From positions 62,001 through 126,000 of the forward strand of contig JACJXZ010000001.1 in the NCBI GenBank assembly GCA_020636375.1: a stretch of 64,000 bases of DNA. The letters run 5' to 3'. Position numbers and translations under genes: made by a program. How positions within the stretch are numbered: position 1 is the stretch's first letter; each line of letters opens with the position of its first letter. Below are positions 8,742 to 16,895 of the stretch, one piece after another. This DNA is from Lewinellaceae bacterium. Lineage in GTDB: Bacteria; Bacteroidota; Bacteroidia; Chitinophagales; Saprospiraceae. The notes below the pieces were generated by a model that was not told the DNA's origin, made no database searches, and saw nothing but the letters and a program-made list of their open reading frames with translations.

Positions 8742-10876
8742 TTTCTCGTTTTTTGTGGGCAAGATCGGCTGCGGATCGGAGCCTGATATTTTTCATTGCC
8801 GGGATCCAGTTCGGCAGCTATTTTAAATAAGGCCTCAGCATGAGGAAAAGCAATAAAATTGCAGATGTTGCTGGCCCGGTTGTAGTAGTCGGCCGCTTTG
8901 GCTATAATCCTTTTTTCAAGCGCCTCCCGTTTGCCTTTGATCTGTTCATTTTCCGGATCCCAATCCAGGGCCCTATCGTAGTCCTGCAGGGCGAAGGGCC
9001 ACTTCAGAATGTCTTCCGCCCGCTGCTCTTTTCGAGCCAGAGAATCGGCCCGTTCGGACAGGTACATCACCTCTTTCCAGTTTACTTGTATGGAATCCAG
9101 GTAGTTTTTTTTCCCCAGCGCCGCTGCCCGTTCTTCTAAGGTGTCCAGCTGTGCCAGGGCATCCCGGTATTGTTCTGCATTCTTGAGGGCTACAGCCGCG
9201 CCGACCTCATTGAAGAAGGATTGTTCCTTCAGGCTCTGGCTCTGTTGCCGGACGATCCGGTTTTGCCCAAAGGCATAAACCCCTGCCCCGATAGCCACCA
9301 AAGCCACCAGGCTTACCACAATAGAGAAAATGCGCTGCCGCCGCCGGGCTTTCTCCTCCGCCGCCAGCTTTGCCTGTGTCAGTTCTAATTCCCGCCGCTC
9401 CCGCCGTTTTTTTTCGGCCTCCTGCTCCATCAGGTGGTTCCGGTTCGCCTGCATAAATGCTTTGACCTCCGCATCCCCCCGTAGCAGCGGCAGGTACCGC
9501 TCCAGGTCGTCCAGCTGCTCCCGGTTCAGGAAGGCCCTGTTAAGGCGGTATTCCTCCAGCGCAAAACGCAGTCGCGCGCGCGCCCGCGCCAGGCGGCGCT
9601 GCTCCTCGGTGCGCTGCTCGTGGATGAGGGCCGCCAGTTTGTCGTGCGCCAGCTCGACGGCGTCGTCCAGGAAGCGGAGCAGGCGGCGCTGCTCCAGGGC
9701 GTCCAGGCAGTCCGACAGGGCGGCGGGGGAGAGGGTGGGGACGAGCTGCCGGGCCTTCTCCTCCAGCTCCACCACCTTGGTGTCTGCATCCCGCCGGAAG
9801 CGCAGGGGCTGCTTGGTGCCCTCCTCGGTGACGAACAGGTCGAGCACCAGGCGGACGGTATTTTTTGGCAAGTTGGCGTGTTCTCTGGCCAGCGCTTCCT
9901 GCAGCTGCTGCTCCTGCTGGAGGAGGAATTTTTCGAGGACGTCTTCGATTTTGCCGAAGGAGGCGATCTCCTGGCGGGTGAATTCCAGCCTTGGCAAGTC
10001 GGAAGTCGGAAATCGGAAGGCGGAATTGGGCTCTTGGGGGGCTTCCGACTTCGCACTTCCGCCCCCGAACTCCTTCGTCGGTGCGGGACTCCCCATGGTC
10101 GCTTCCGACTTCGCACTTCCGACTTCCGACTTCGAAAAGGTTCTTTGATAGTCCTCTTTCCACAACAGGTCCAGATACACCTGCAAATACGGCAGCTCAA
10201 TCCCCGACCGCTCCCCACTCACATTCGTGATGATCTCATCCAGGCGGGCCTCGGCCGGTTCCTCCAGGCTGATGTTGAAAGCAGTGAAGGACTGTTGCAG
10301 CACCTCCCGCACCCGTGCCATATTCATCGGCTCGATGCGCAGGCGGAAATCGAAGAGGTAGGGGATCTTTTGCTCGAAATCGTAGAGGCGGCCGAGGTAT
10401 TCCTCCCGCATCACCAGCAGTACCTTGCACGACAGCTCCGCGTCGAGGATGGCCTTCAGGTTGTCGGCAAACTCCTGCCGCTCCTGCGGGCTGCCCAGGA
10501 TGAAGAGCTCCTCAAACTGGTCGAAAATAAGGTAGACGGGGCTGTAGTAGGTTTCCACCACCCGGCGGACAAAGGCCGGGATGTCGTCGCCTACGGGCTG
10601 AGTGGGGAGGGCCCCCTGCAGTTCCGCTCGCAGCGCGGCATTGATGTCCTTCTGCCCGCGGCGGATGAAGAAGGGATACCACTCCGGCCCCTCGTAGCGG
10701 CTCGCGAGGCCGCACTGCACCAGGCTGGTCTTGCCCGTGCCCGACAAGCCGTGCACCAGCACCAGGGGCGTACTGTAGAGCAGGTTGTAGAGGGTGTCCA
10801 CTTCCTTATCGCGGCCGAAGAAGACTTCGCGGTCCTGCAGGGTATAGGCGTCGAGGAATTTGAAGGGGCTGTTCAT
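8738..10876 (-). CDS. nSTAND-family NTPase with TM segment and TPR tail (operon A)
   Basis: A 712-residue protein. The N-terminus MNSPFKFLDAYTLQDREVFF is followed by Walker A GLSGTGKTS (residues 43-51) and Walker B VYLIFDQFEELF (Asp119), then the helical arm and winged-helix parts of a STAND ATPase (to about residue 480). One TM helix lies at about residue 522-545 (FSIVVSLVALVAIGAGVYAF), followed by a helical/TPR C-terminus. STAND NTPases oligomerise on ligand sensing and switch on an effector. Its start overlaps the CHAT gene as ATGA and its stop overlaps the LRR gene as ATGA, giving tight coupling. The paralogue at 16896-19943 shares the N-terminal 450 residues. An in-frame hairpin repeat (9994-10134) lengthens the linker near residue 250-295. 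Confidence 0.9.
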   Translation of the reverse strand: MNSPFKFLDAYTLQDREVFFGRDKEVDTLYNLLYSTPLVLVHGLSGTGKTSLVQCGLASRYEGPEWYPFFIRRGQKDINAALRAELQGALPTQPVGDDIPAFVRRVVETYYSPVYLIFDQFEELFILGSPQERQEFADNLKAILDAELSCKVLLVMREEYLGRLYDFEQKIPYLFDFRLRIEPMNMARVREVLQQSFTAFNISLEEPAEARLDEIITNVSGERSGIELPYLQVYLDLLWKEDYQRTFSKSEVGSAKSEATMGSPAPTKEFGGGSAKSEAPQEPNSAFRFPTSDLPRLEFTRQEIASFGKIEDVLEKFLLQQEQQLQEALAREHANLPKNTVRLVLDLFVTEEGTKQPLRFRRDADTKVVELEEKARQLVPTLSPAALSDCLDALEQRRLLRFLDDAVELAHDKLAALIHEQRTEEQRRLARARARLRFALEEYRLNRAFLNREQLDDLERYLPLLRGDAEVKAFMQANRNHLMEQEAEKKRRERRELELTQAKLAAEEKARRRQRIFSIVVSLVALVAIGAGVYAFGQNRIVRQQSQSLKEQSFFNEVGAAVALKNAEQYRDALAQLDTLEERAAALGKKNYLDSIQVNWKEVMYLSERADSLARKEQRAEDILKWPFALQDYDRALDWDPENEQIKGKREALEKRIIAKAADYYNRASNICNFIAFPHAEALFKIAAELDPGNEKYQAPIRSRSCPQKTRK
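9994..10134 (-). repeat. In-frame hairpin/simple repeat inside the NTPase gene
   Basis: The plus strand reads AAGTCGGAAGTCGGAAATCG and later CTTCCGACTTCGCACTTCCG in inverse orientation. It is translated as low-complexity sequence (SEVGSAKSEATMGSPAPTKE). The paralogue has a different low-complexity insert at the same linker (19105-19205). Confidence 0.75.
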
Positions 10877-12705
10877 AGTTCGCGGAGTGGCCGGTTAAAC
10901 AATAGATGAGAAAACGCTTCGATCTGGTCTCTCAGGTGTTTCAGCGGCCCCTGGTTCGCCTGGTTGCTCACGCGCAGCGGCGGGTTGGCCATATTGTCGA
11001 CATGCTTGAACACCAGCTCGTCCTTCAGGCCATCGTAGTGGCTGAAGTAGTACAACTTCAGGTTGTCCTTGCGCGCCTGGGCTTTGGGGATGAAGGCATT
11101 CTCGTCGAAGATAAAAGGCGTGAGGTTGAGGAAGCTGTCTTTCCCCTTCCCCTTGGGCCGCACCAGCACCGAGTAATTGTGCAGGAAGCTGGTGTGGTCC
11201 TCCACATCCAGCACCGGCGCCGCATCCTGGTACACCAGGTTGATCTCCAGGCGCACCACCTTGTGGATGTAGTGAGGCTCCATAAAATGGCGGTTGCACA
11301 GCACGTCGATATTGCGGATAGAGATCAGCGCGTAGTTGGCCAGGAAGCTCAGCACCCGCAGCGCCTCTGCCACCCCCTGCTCCGCCACCAGGCAGGACGG
11401 CGCCAGCTGCGGGTCGCCCGCCGGGCGGAACTGCCGGGCGGCCAGCCGCTTGTGGAGGGATTCCAGCGTCTGGCAGGCGTGGTAGTAGGCCGAATCGACG
11501 GTGAAGTGCTCCATCCGCCCGGCCAGCTCCCCGAAGAAAGGCCCCTCCCCGTTGCCCTCCAGGAAAGCGAACACCGCCGGCACCAGCTGAAACTGCAGTC
11601 GGGTCCGCCGCTCCTCCGCCTGCGCCAGCAAGAAGCGGCGGATGACGGGCAGCAAATCCTCCGGCGGCGGCGGCCCCTGCTCCAGCAGGAGGCGGTCCCA
11701 CAGCTGCCCCAGCAGGAAGAAGGCCGGCAGCTCCACCGCGCTCAGGTACACCTGCGCCAGCCGCTGCAGGCGCGGCAGGTTGAACTCGTCGTAGAACACC
11801 TCTCCCTCCTCCCCCTGGCGGCGCGGCGCAAAGAGCAGCTTCAGGTGGCTGCTGATGGGCGAGGGGTAGCTCCGGATGATGATGTGGTGCTTGCGGGGCA
11901 GCAGCGTATCGGTGCTCTCCGTAAAATAGAAGGCGCTGCTGCGCTGCTGTTCCTCCGCCTTCACCTGGGCCACCTCCGGGTCGAAGGGTTCGAGGCTGTC
12001 CATCAGCGCGCCGATCAGCAGCTCATTGGGCTGGGAGGCGGGCTGGCCCGGCTCGGCCGCCTGGCCCAGGGGCAGCATCCAGCGCTCCCGCTCGCCGGTC
12101 TCATCGGCGGTGAAGAGGCCCCAGAGGGGGCGTTCCTCGTGGCTTTCCTCCCCGGTAGCCAGCTGCCGGCCCGGTTCCACCTGCAGCGGCCCCTTGGCCA
12201 CCGCCTGCGCCGCCGCCAGCCCGATGCGGAAAGCCTCCTCTACCGGCAGGAACTCCTCCGACAGCGCCTGGAAGAAGCTGATGGCGAACTGGCAGGCCTG
12301 CATATCGCCCACCGGCGCGCTGGTGGCGATGACGGCCGGGCGGTTCTCCAGCTGCAGCAACCGCCGGACCTGCCCCTCCGTCGAGCAGCCGTTGAGCAGG
12401 ACGAGCTTCAGGCGGGGGCACAGCTCCAGCAGCCGGGCGATGCCCTCGGCGTTGGCGTCCTGCCCCTCCAGCCGCAGGCGGTCGCGCCCGGCATGGCCGC
12501 TGAAGCTGAACACCTCCAGCTCCTCCCGGAAGCGGATGAGGTACCGGGCGATCTTGTCCATATCCGCATGCGCTTCGCGCTGCAGGGCGAAGTGCTGCTG
12601 CTGGTAGCGGCGGGAGAGCATCTCGTAGACGGCGTCGTCCTCCCGGGAGAGGGCCTCCAGGGGGGCGGTGGGGGAGTTGGCGTAGGTGAGGAAGAGGAGG
12701 TTCAT
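10873..12705 (-). CDS. CHAT-domain caspase-like protease (operon A)
   Basis: A 610-residue protein. The first 200 residues form a CHAT fold: strand MNLLFLTYANS, catalytic His71 in FSFSGHAGRD and catalytic Cys107 in LVLLNGCSTEG. CHAT proteases (clan CD) cut after specific residues and act as effectors in caspase-like conflict systems. The C-terminal 400 residues are helical and unfamiliar, and are shared with the paralogue at 19940-21766 (for example LISIRNIDVLCNRHF and FLNLTPFIFDENAFIPK). First gene of the operon; its stop overlaps the NTPase start. The promoter block lies about 400 bp upstream (13107-13136), with a 204-bp element between. No frameshift is seen, so it is probably functional. 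Confidence 0.9.
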   Translation of the reverse strand: MNLLFLTYANSPTAPLEALSREDDAVYEMLSRRYQQQHFALQREAHADMDKIARYLIRFREELEVFSFSGHAGRDRLRLEGQDANAEGIARLLELCPRLKLVLLNGCSTEGQVRRLLQLENRPAVIATSAPVGDMQACQFAISFFQALSEEFLPVEEAFRIGLAAAQAVAKGPLQVEPGRQLATGEESHEERPLWGLFTADETGERERWMLPLGQAAEPGQPASQPNELLIGALMDSLEPFDPEVAQVKAEEQQRSSAFYFTESTDTLLPRKHHIIIRSYPSPISSHLKLLFAPRRQGEEGEVFYDEFNLPRLQRLAQVYLSAVELPAFFLLGQLWDRLLLEQGPPPPEDLLPVIRRFLLAQAEERRTRLQFQLVPAVFAFLEGNGEGPFFGELAGRMEHFTVDSAYYHACQTLESLHKRLAARQFRPAGDPQLAPSCLVAEQGVAEALRVLSFLANYALISIRNIDVLCNRHFMEPHYIHKVVRLEINLVYQDAAPVLDVEDHTSFLHNYSVLVRPKGKGKDSFLNLTPFIFDENAFIPKAQARKDNLKLYYFSHYDGLKDELVFKHVDNMANPPLRVSNQANQGPLKHLRDQIEAFSHLLFNRPLREL

Positions 12706-12783
12706 AGTATTGGGTTAAAGGGTTTATGCTTTCTTTGGTTTGTACTTTTGGCTTGGCCCAAAAGTACCAAAAACCCAAGGCTG

Positions 12784-12987
12784 TAGAGCGATTTGGATAG
12801 TACTAGGCTGAGTTTTCTGGCAGCGCAACCCAAGCCGTTCGCGGGGAAGGCTTGGGTTTTGGGGTGTTGCGCCTGTTGTTCGTAGGCAGCCTTGGTTTAT
12901 AGCATCTTGCCCTTTAGGCTCACTCGTGGGTTGCTTCGCATACCCTCGCGGAAAACTCAGCCAAGTACTATTGACCAAATCGCTCTA
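12784..12987. mobile_element. MITE-like element in the leader of operon A
   Basis: The ends TAGAGCGATTTGG...AGTACT...GGCTGAGTTTTC and their inverse (12950-12987) pair over about 33 bp. The interior has a second hairpin (GCGCAACCCAAGCC with GGCTTGGGTT). It lies between the operon promoter and the CHAT start, so it is probably transcribed in the 5' leader. No clean target duplication was found. Confidence 0.65.
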
Positions 12988-13106
12988 AGGCCGGCTGGCT
13001 GGGGCAGGGCTGCATCGGCAGAACTGCTCGGTTGTGGACTTTGCACTAGATCCGCGCGAATCCGCCAGATCTGTGCAAATCCGTGTTCTATCCGAAAGCT
13101 GCTCGA

Positions 13107-13136
13107 TAAAAATAGCAAAATTCGGTGGTTTCCAAA
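13107..13136 (-). promoter_or_regulatory. Promoter of CHAT-STAND operon A
   Basis: On the minus strand TTTG (13136-13133) is followed after 18 nt by TATTTTTA (13114-13107), close to the Bacteroidota consensus TTTG/TAnnTTTG. The same 30-bp block, almost base for base, lies ahead of operon B at 21807-21836. Confidence 0.65.
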
Positions 13137-13464
13137 GGCTGCCGAGGGCTCACGAGGCCTCATTCCGTCATTATTTTACGTTGTATGGCGTTGGATGTTG
13201 CTGAATGTGTTGGGTGGGGTAAAGGTAAGGGGATTTGGGGGAGGGTTTTATCCTGAGAAATAGGGAGGGGATTCTACGGCGGAAGGCGGAAATCGGAAGA
13301 GACTGTTCCTTCAAGTGTGTCCGGCTACCTATTTTGAACCGCAAAGGCCGCAGAGAATCGCAGAGCAAGATACTGGTCTACGCTGCTTACGTGGTTTTCA
13401 CTCTCACAACTTTTGGCCCTGTTGATTTTGCCATAACTCGGTCGTAAGGTCAAACCTGCCGGCC

Positions 13465-13629
13465 CTAGTGCTTCGCGCACTAAATACCGGGATATAAAAT
13501 GGCCTCTTTTGCCGCTAAACTGCGTTGCTCGTCGCTCATATAGTCCCGCTATGCTCGCTCCTCGCGCCTTGTCTAGCGACAAAATAGCCTCATTTTATAT
13601 ACCCCGTTACTTAATGCGTGAAGCCCTAG
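13465..13629. repeat. Hairpin element with CTAG ends
   Basis: The ends CTAGTGCTTCGCGCACTAAA and the inverse of CTAGGGCTTCACGCATTAAG pair. The middle folds again (TATAAAATGGCCTC/GAGGCTATTTTGTC). Related elements occur at 32975-33165 and, one-ended, at 38796-38940. No ORF. Confidence 0.65.
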
Positions 13630-14063
13630 ATGTCACCTCGTGGGCTTCAGCAAGGTGACATCTTTTTCTCCAATGACCCACCCAAGGCGAAAAAGGTGTC
13701 ATCTTGCGCCTTTGTTCCCGGAGCAATGAGATGGATACTACGCACGCGAGATGACACCTAGGCTGTTCATTAACAAGTTGCTTACGCGGATTTCGTTCTC
13801 ACAACTTTTGTTCTTGTTGAATTTTACCAAATACGGTCGAAAGGTCAAAAATCACTGAAATTCGCCCCGCCCCTAAAGGGAGTTTCAGTGATTTTCAACC
13901 TTTCTCCCTTTAGGGCCGGGGCGAAAAAGGTTGAAAATCGCTGAAACGGATTTGAATAGAAAAATCCAATAGGACTAAAACCTGTGGGAACGAAATTTCA
14001 CGAAATGAACACCCTAGATGTCACCTCGCGGGCTTCAGCAAGGTGCACGGTTGATATACCCTT
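13630..14063. other. Intergenic repeat mosaic between operon A and the DGR
   Basis: It contains several AGGTGACATC/GATGTCACC inverted pairs (13632-13760), a hairpin of GAAATTCGCCCCGCCCCTAA with its inverse (13858-13960), and two diverged copies of a GCTTACG...TCTCACAACTTTTG segment (13385 and 13788). No gene is supported. Confidence 0.5.
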
Positions 14064-14065
14064 AA

Positions 14066-14098
14066 AAACCTTTGAGGTTTCAGAAACCTCAAAGGTTT
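14066..14098. repeat. Perfect short hairpin AAACCTTTGAGG...
   Basis: AAACCTTTGAGGTTTC at 14066 pairs with GAAACCTCAAAGGTTT, with almost no loop. It lies downstream of the DGR template repeat on the minus strand. It may act as a terminator but has no T run, so it may simply be a dispersed palindrome. Confidence 0.5.
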
Positions 14099-14318
14099 GA
14101 TCTAGGGCAGGGTTGAGTTAAACCCCAGCCGGTTGAATCCGTCTATGCAGCCAGATAAAAACCACCCAGGCAGCACCTTCGCTCACGCTACCGGCCCCGC
14201 CCGGGCTCTGTTGGTATTCGACGGCTGCAGGGCAGCCGTGCCGGATGAGCAGCTGGACAGTTAGCGCCACTGCGCCAGCGTCCGTAGAGGCCGGCGTTCG
14301 GGGCAAAAGAGCTGTATT

Positions 14319-14408
14319 GGCAAGACGAAAACCGTTGTTATTGTTGTCGTTGTTCGGGTTGTTGTTGTTGCGATTGGAACAGCGCGCGTTGCTCGCATTG
14401 TTGTTCCA
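14319..14408 (-). other. DGR template repeat (TR), core 90 nt
   Basis: Read on the minus strand from 14408, the core is thirty codons, seventeen of them AAC or AAT (TGG AAC AAC AAT GCG AGC ...). It ends in the invariant GGT TTT CGT CTT GCC. Against the variable repeat at 17003-16914 there are 17 differences, all at template adenines (17 of 32), and no difference at the other 58 bases. A further piece of homology (CCGGGTTCTTCGGG, 14481-14494) lies 5' of it but is separated by a 72-bp palindromic insertion. It lies just downstream of the reverse transcriptase, the usual DGR position, and is transcribed as non-coding template RNA. Confidence 0.97.
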
Positions 14409-14480
14409 TCCCGCTAATTAGCGGAACATTTTTGGTATCAACCTGAAAGGATTTCAATTCCATTCCGCTAATTAGCGGGA
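14409..14480. mobile_element. 72-bp palindromic element inserted in the template repeat
   Basis: TCCCGCTAATTAGCGGAA at 14409-14426 is repeated in perfect inverse at 14463-14480, and each end has its own core palindrome CCGCTAATTAGCGG. The variable repeat has only 8 nt (17004-17011) where the template has these 72. The insertion therefore happened in the template and has not been copied into this variable repeat. Confidence 0.85.
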
Positions 14481-14511
14481 CCCGAAGAACCCGGTTCCGG
14501 CTTTATGCCGC

Positions 14512-15660
14512 TCATCCGTTTTTCGTAAGTATGTTTTTCCTGAGCATGTAGCTGTCTGGTTCGGACAGAATAGCCCAGTAACTGTTCATGCTCTGTAGAA
14601 AAGCCTCCTCGTCTATCTGGCCGGCCTGGAATTCTTTCTTCCGTTTTGCCATGCGCTTTTGCATCCGCCGCAGGTTAGGGCGGGCGAAGCGGGTGATCTC
14701 AGTAGTTTCTCATGTAAGGTGCGCACGCGGCGAGAGGATGCCACGAAAGCACTAAAACACCAAATCCGCACTAAATTTAGTGCGGATTTGGTGCCTTTGT
14801 GTTTTTGTGGCGATACGTGCATGCTCTACATGAGAAATTGCTGGGGTGATCTTCGGAAATATGCGCCGCCCCAGGAAAGTCAGTCCGTTGGGCGCGGAAT
14901 TCAGGAAGCTGGCGGATGCCTTCAGTTGCAAGCCAAGGTTGTCGTTCAGGTATTTCCGTACCGGGCCGCGCCAGCTTTTCAGCTGGGTTTTATCCGGTGA
15001 AAAAAGCGCGAAGTCGTCCATGTACCTGAGGTAGTACTTTACCCCCAAATCCTCTTTTACAAAGTGGTCGAAGCCGTTTAGGTACACGTTGGCAAAAAAC
15101 TGGCTGGTCAGGTTGCCAATGGGCAGGCCGACGCCCTCAGCGCCGCCATTACACACAATACGCCCGGCGATTTCCAGCAGCCGCTTGTCCTTCACTTTGC
15201 GCTCCAGTAAATCCCGTAACATATCCTGTCGTATAGAATCGAAATATTTGTCGATATCGCTTTTCCAGAACCAGCCGGTACGGCGCAGGAACTGCTGCGC
15301 CCGGCGGATGGCCTTATGTGTCCCCTTGCCTTTGCGGGTGGCGTAGCTGTCAAAAATGAAGCAGCGCTCGTAGATAGGCTCCAGGATATTGATGAGCGCA
15401 TGGTGGACGACGCGGTCCCGGAAAGCAGCCACCGAAATGGTACGCTCTTTGGGATCATATATTTGGAAGTAGCGGTAGGGCCGGGGCTGATAGCTGCCGT
15501 TCATCAGCTCGTCCTGCAATTGGAACAATTCCCCTTCCAGGTGAAAAGCAAAAGCCTGAGCCTCCGGTTTGCCTACCGCCCCTCTGCGAGCCTTTTGATA
15601 GGCTAATAGCAAATTGGGGAAAGCGGTAAAATTTTCAAAAAGCTGCCCGTACCGTTTCAT
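14512..15660 (-). pseudogene. DGR reverse transcriptase, interrupted by a 144-bp element
   Basis: The start at 15660 overlaps the Avd stop as ATGA. DGR-type motifs: KSDIDKYF (Asp135, Asp137), GLPIGNLTSQ (residues 178-187, diagnostic of DGR enzymes instead of QG..SP) and YMDD (213-216). After Thr272 a 144-bp element (14700-14843) adds a stop at about 14752, so the present ORF makes 302 residues. Removing the element plus one 9-bp duplication rejoins FPKIT to RFARPNLRRMQKRMAKRKKE and a stop at 14512-14514, giving 331 residues, a normal DGR length. The lost 59-residue tail is basic (thumb/C-terminal region), so activity is doubtful. The enzyme would make adenine-mutagenised cDNA from the template RNA together with Avd. 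Confidence 0.95.
14700..14843. mobile_element. 144-bp MITE-like element in the reverse transcriptase
   Basis: The ends CAGTAGTTTCTCATGTA (14700-14716) and the inverse of CAGCAATTTCTCATGTA (14827-14843) differ at two bases. Nine-base direct repeats GGGTGATCT flank it at 14691-14699 and 14844-14852. The centre is a long palindrome (CACCAAATCCGCACTAAATT and inverse). Element plus duplication is 153 bp, so the frame is kept but stops come from inside the element. Confidence 0.92.
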
Positions 15661-16001
15661 GGCTCCTGGCTTTTGGCCCAGCCTCCGCACATAGCGCCGG
15701 CCTTGTTGATCTCCCTGGCCAGGTAAGCGTATTGGGTGACACTGAAATAGCGCCGGTCTTTGCACAGGCGGTTGAAAAAGCGCAGCTTTTCCAGGTTCAG
15801 GTTGATGCGCCCCAGCAACTCCCGGCGTTCCCGGGTGTAGATGGCGGCGATGATCAGCTCGGTGGTATCGGTGGCCAGGTTGGCCATGCGCCCACTTACA
15901 GTGAAACGCGTATGCTTGGGCATGCGCTCGCAGCGGGCGAGCAGCCAGTTGGTCACCCGATACCATTGATCGAATAGGGGGTAGTCGGTGGGTTGTGGCA
16001 T
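15657..16001 (-). CDS. avd: DGR accessory variability determinant (Avd)
   Basis: A 114-residue, all-helical, basic protein (FDQWYRVTNWLLARCERMPK..., FTVSGRMANLATDTTELIIA...). It has the size and pattern of the pentameric four-helix-bundle Avd that binds the DGR reverse transcriptase and template RNA. Its stop overlaps the reverse transcriptase start (ATGA), and the HRDC gene ends 9 bp upstream. The protein is intact. No other family of this size so consistently precedes a DGR enzyme. Confidence 0.92.
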   Translation of the reverse strand: MPQPTDYPLFDQWYRVTNWLLARCERMPKHTRFTVSGRMANLATDTTELIIAAIYTRERRELLGRINLNLEKLRFFNRLCKDRRYFSVTQYAYLAREINKAGAMCGGWAKSQEP

Positions 16002-16010
16002 AACAGCAAG

Positions 16011-16508
16011 TTATTTTTTGGTGACGAAAGGAAGATCATCGATGGAAGTTGGCGGCTCCGGCGGCTTTGCTTTTCCTTTGCTGTCATAAAAGTCCTTGAT
16101 CAGGTTGACAATATGCCGCCCGTATTTATCCATCCGCTTGCGGCCGAAGCCCTTTACCTGTTTCAGGCTTTCCAGCGTCCGGCATTTGAGCTTTACCATT
16201 TGCAGAAATTGCGCATTGGTGGCTACCAGGTATACGGGGATCCCTTCTTTATTGGCATGCTCCCGCCGCCAGTCCTTCAGGCGGTCGTAAAGCAATTTCT
16301 GCGCATCGTCCAGCGCCCGTATCTTGTCTTCCCCCTTCAGCACCACTTCATACTTTATCGCTACCGACCAGAAATGCCGCCCTTCCTCCTGGAAGAAATG
16401 CGATTGTATGTCGTGCACCTTTTTGTTCAGGCAAAACTGCGTAATAATCTCATCTGGAAAACTTTCCGAGACTTCATCGAAGGGTAGTGTAAAAATCCTG
16501 AATTCCAT
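16011..16508 (-). CDS. HRDC-domain DGR accessory protein
   Basis: A 165-residue protein. The first 60 residues are unfamiliar (MEFRIFTLPFDEVSESFPDE, with FFQEEGRHFWSVAIKYEVV). Residues 70-145 form an HRDC-like helical domain (KLLYDRLKDWRREHANKEGI, then LKQVKGFGRKRMDKYGRHIV), a nucleic-acid binding fold known from RecQ helicases and seen beside some DGR reverse transcriptases. It lies between the target gene and Avd on the same strand. The likely role is handling of cDNA or target DNA during homing, which is an inference. It is intact. Confidence 0.88.
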   Translation of the reverse strand: MEFRIFTLPFDEVSESFPDEIITQFCLNKKVHDIQSHFFQEEGRHFWSVAIKYEVVLKGEDKIRALDDAQKLLYDRLKDWRREHANKEGIPVYLVATNAQFLQMVKLKCRTLESLKQVKGFGRKRMDKYGRHIVNLIKDFYDSKGKAKPPEPPTSIDDLPFVTKK

Positions 16509-16544
16509 AGGCGTTTGGATTTAAATTGCAGATACGGCCCGCTA

Positions 16545-16682
16545 TTCTCGCTTTGGCTTTCAAAGGAGGTTGTGGAGGTGTCATCTACGACGATAGGAGT
16601 AGGTGACATCTCCTAAATTGGACAAGATTACACCTTTTTCGTTCCTCAAAAGATGTCACCTTGTCCAAAGCGAGAATAGCTG
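16545..16682. mobile_element. MITE-like element between DGR target and accessory genes
   Basis: The ends TTCTCGCTTTGG (16545-16556) and CCAAAGCGAGAA (16665-16676) pair. A 15-base direct repeat AGATACGGCCCGCTA flanks it at 16530-16544 and 16683-16697. The interior has GAGGTGTCATC and GATGTCACC palindromes related to those at 13632-13760. It lies just upstream of the HRDC start and could affect expression of the DGR genes. Confidence 0.75.
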
Positions 16683-16895
16683 AGATACGGCCCGCTACCT
16701 GCCTCATTTCCTATATATCGTTCACATATATACGCCTATACTTCAGAAAAAACCGTGCCAATTTTCAATATATCCTCCTGCGCACTTACTTTATATATGC
16801 TGGCGCATATAGGGCATATATAGCAAGAGGGGATGCCGGTTCTTGTCCTGACATCCCCTTTTCTCTGGAGTGAATAAGGTTAAAATGTAATAAGG

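Noticed and set aside
9620..12786. Two long plus-strand frames (429 and 626 codons) opposite the NTPase and CHAT genes
   Set aside because: Arg/Gln/Leu/Val-rich antisense shadows with no family likeness; the minus strand has clear catalytic motifs and ATGA gene overlaps.
14118..14306. A 62-codon ORF beside the template repeat
   Set aside because: It is the continuation of the template reading frame into non-coding DNA downstream of the DGR; no domain and an odd composition.
14512..15660. Reverse transcriptase as a retron or group II intron enzyme
   Set aside because: The IGNLTSQ motif, neighbouring Avd and HRDC genes and an adenine-biased TR/VR pair are specific to DGRs; no maturase or retron msr-msd structure.
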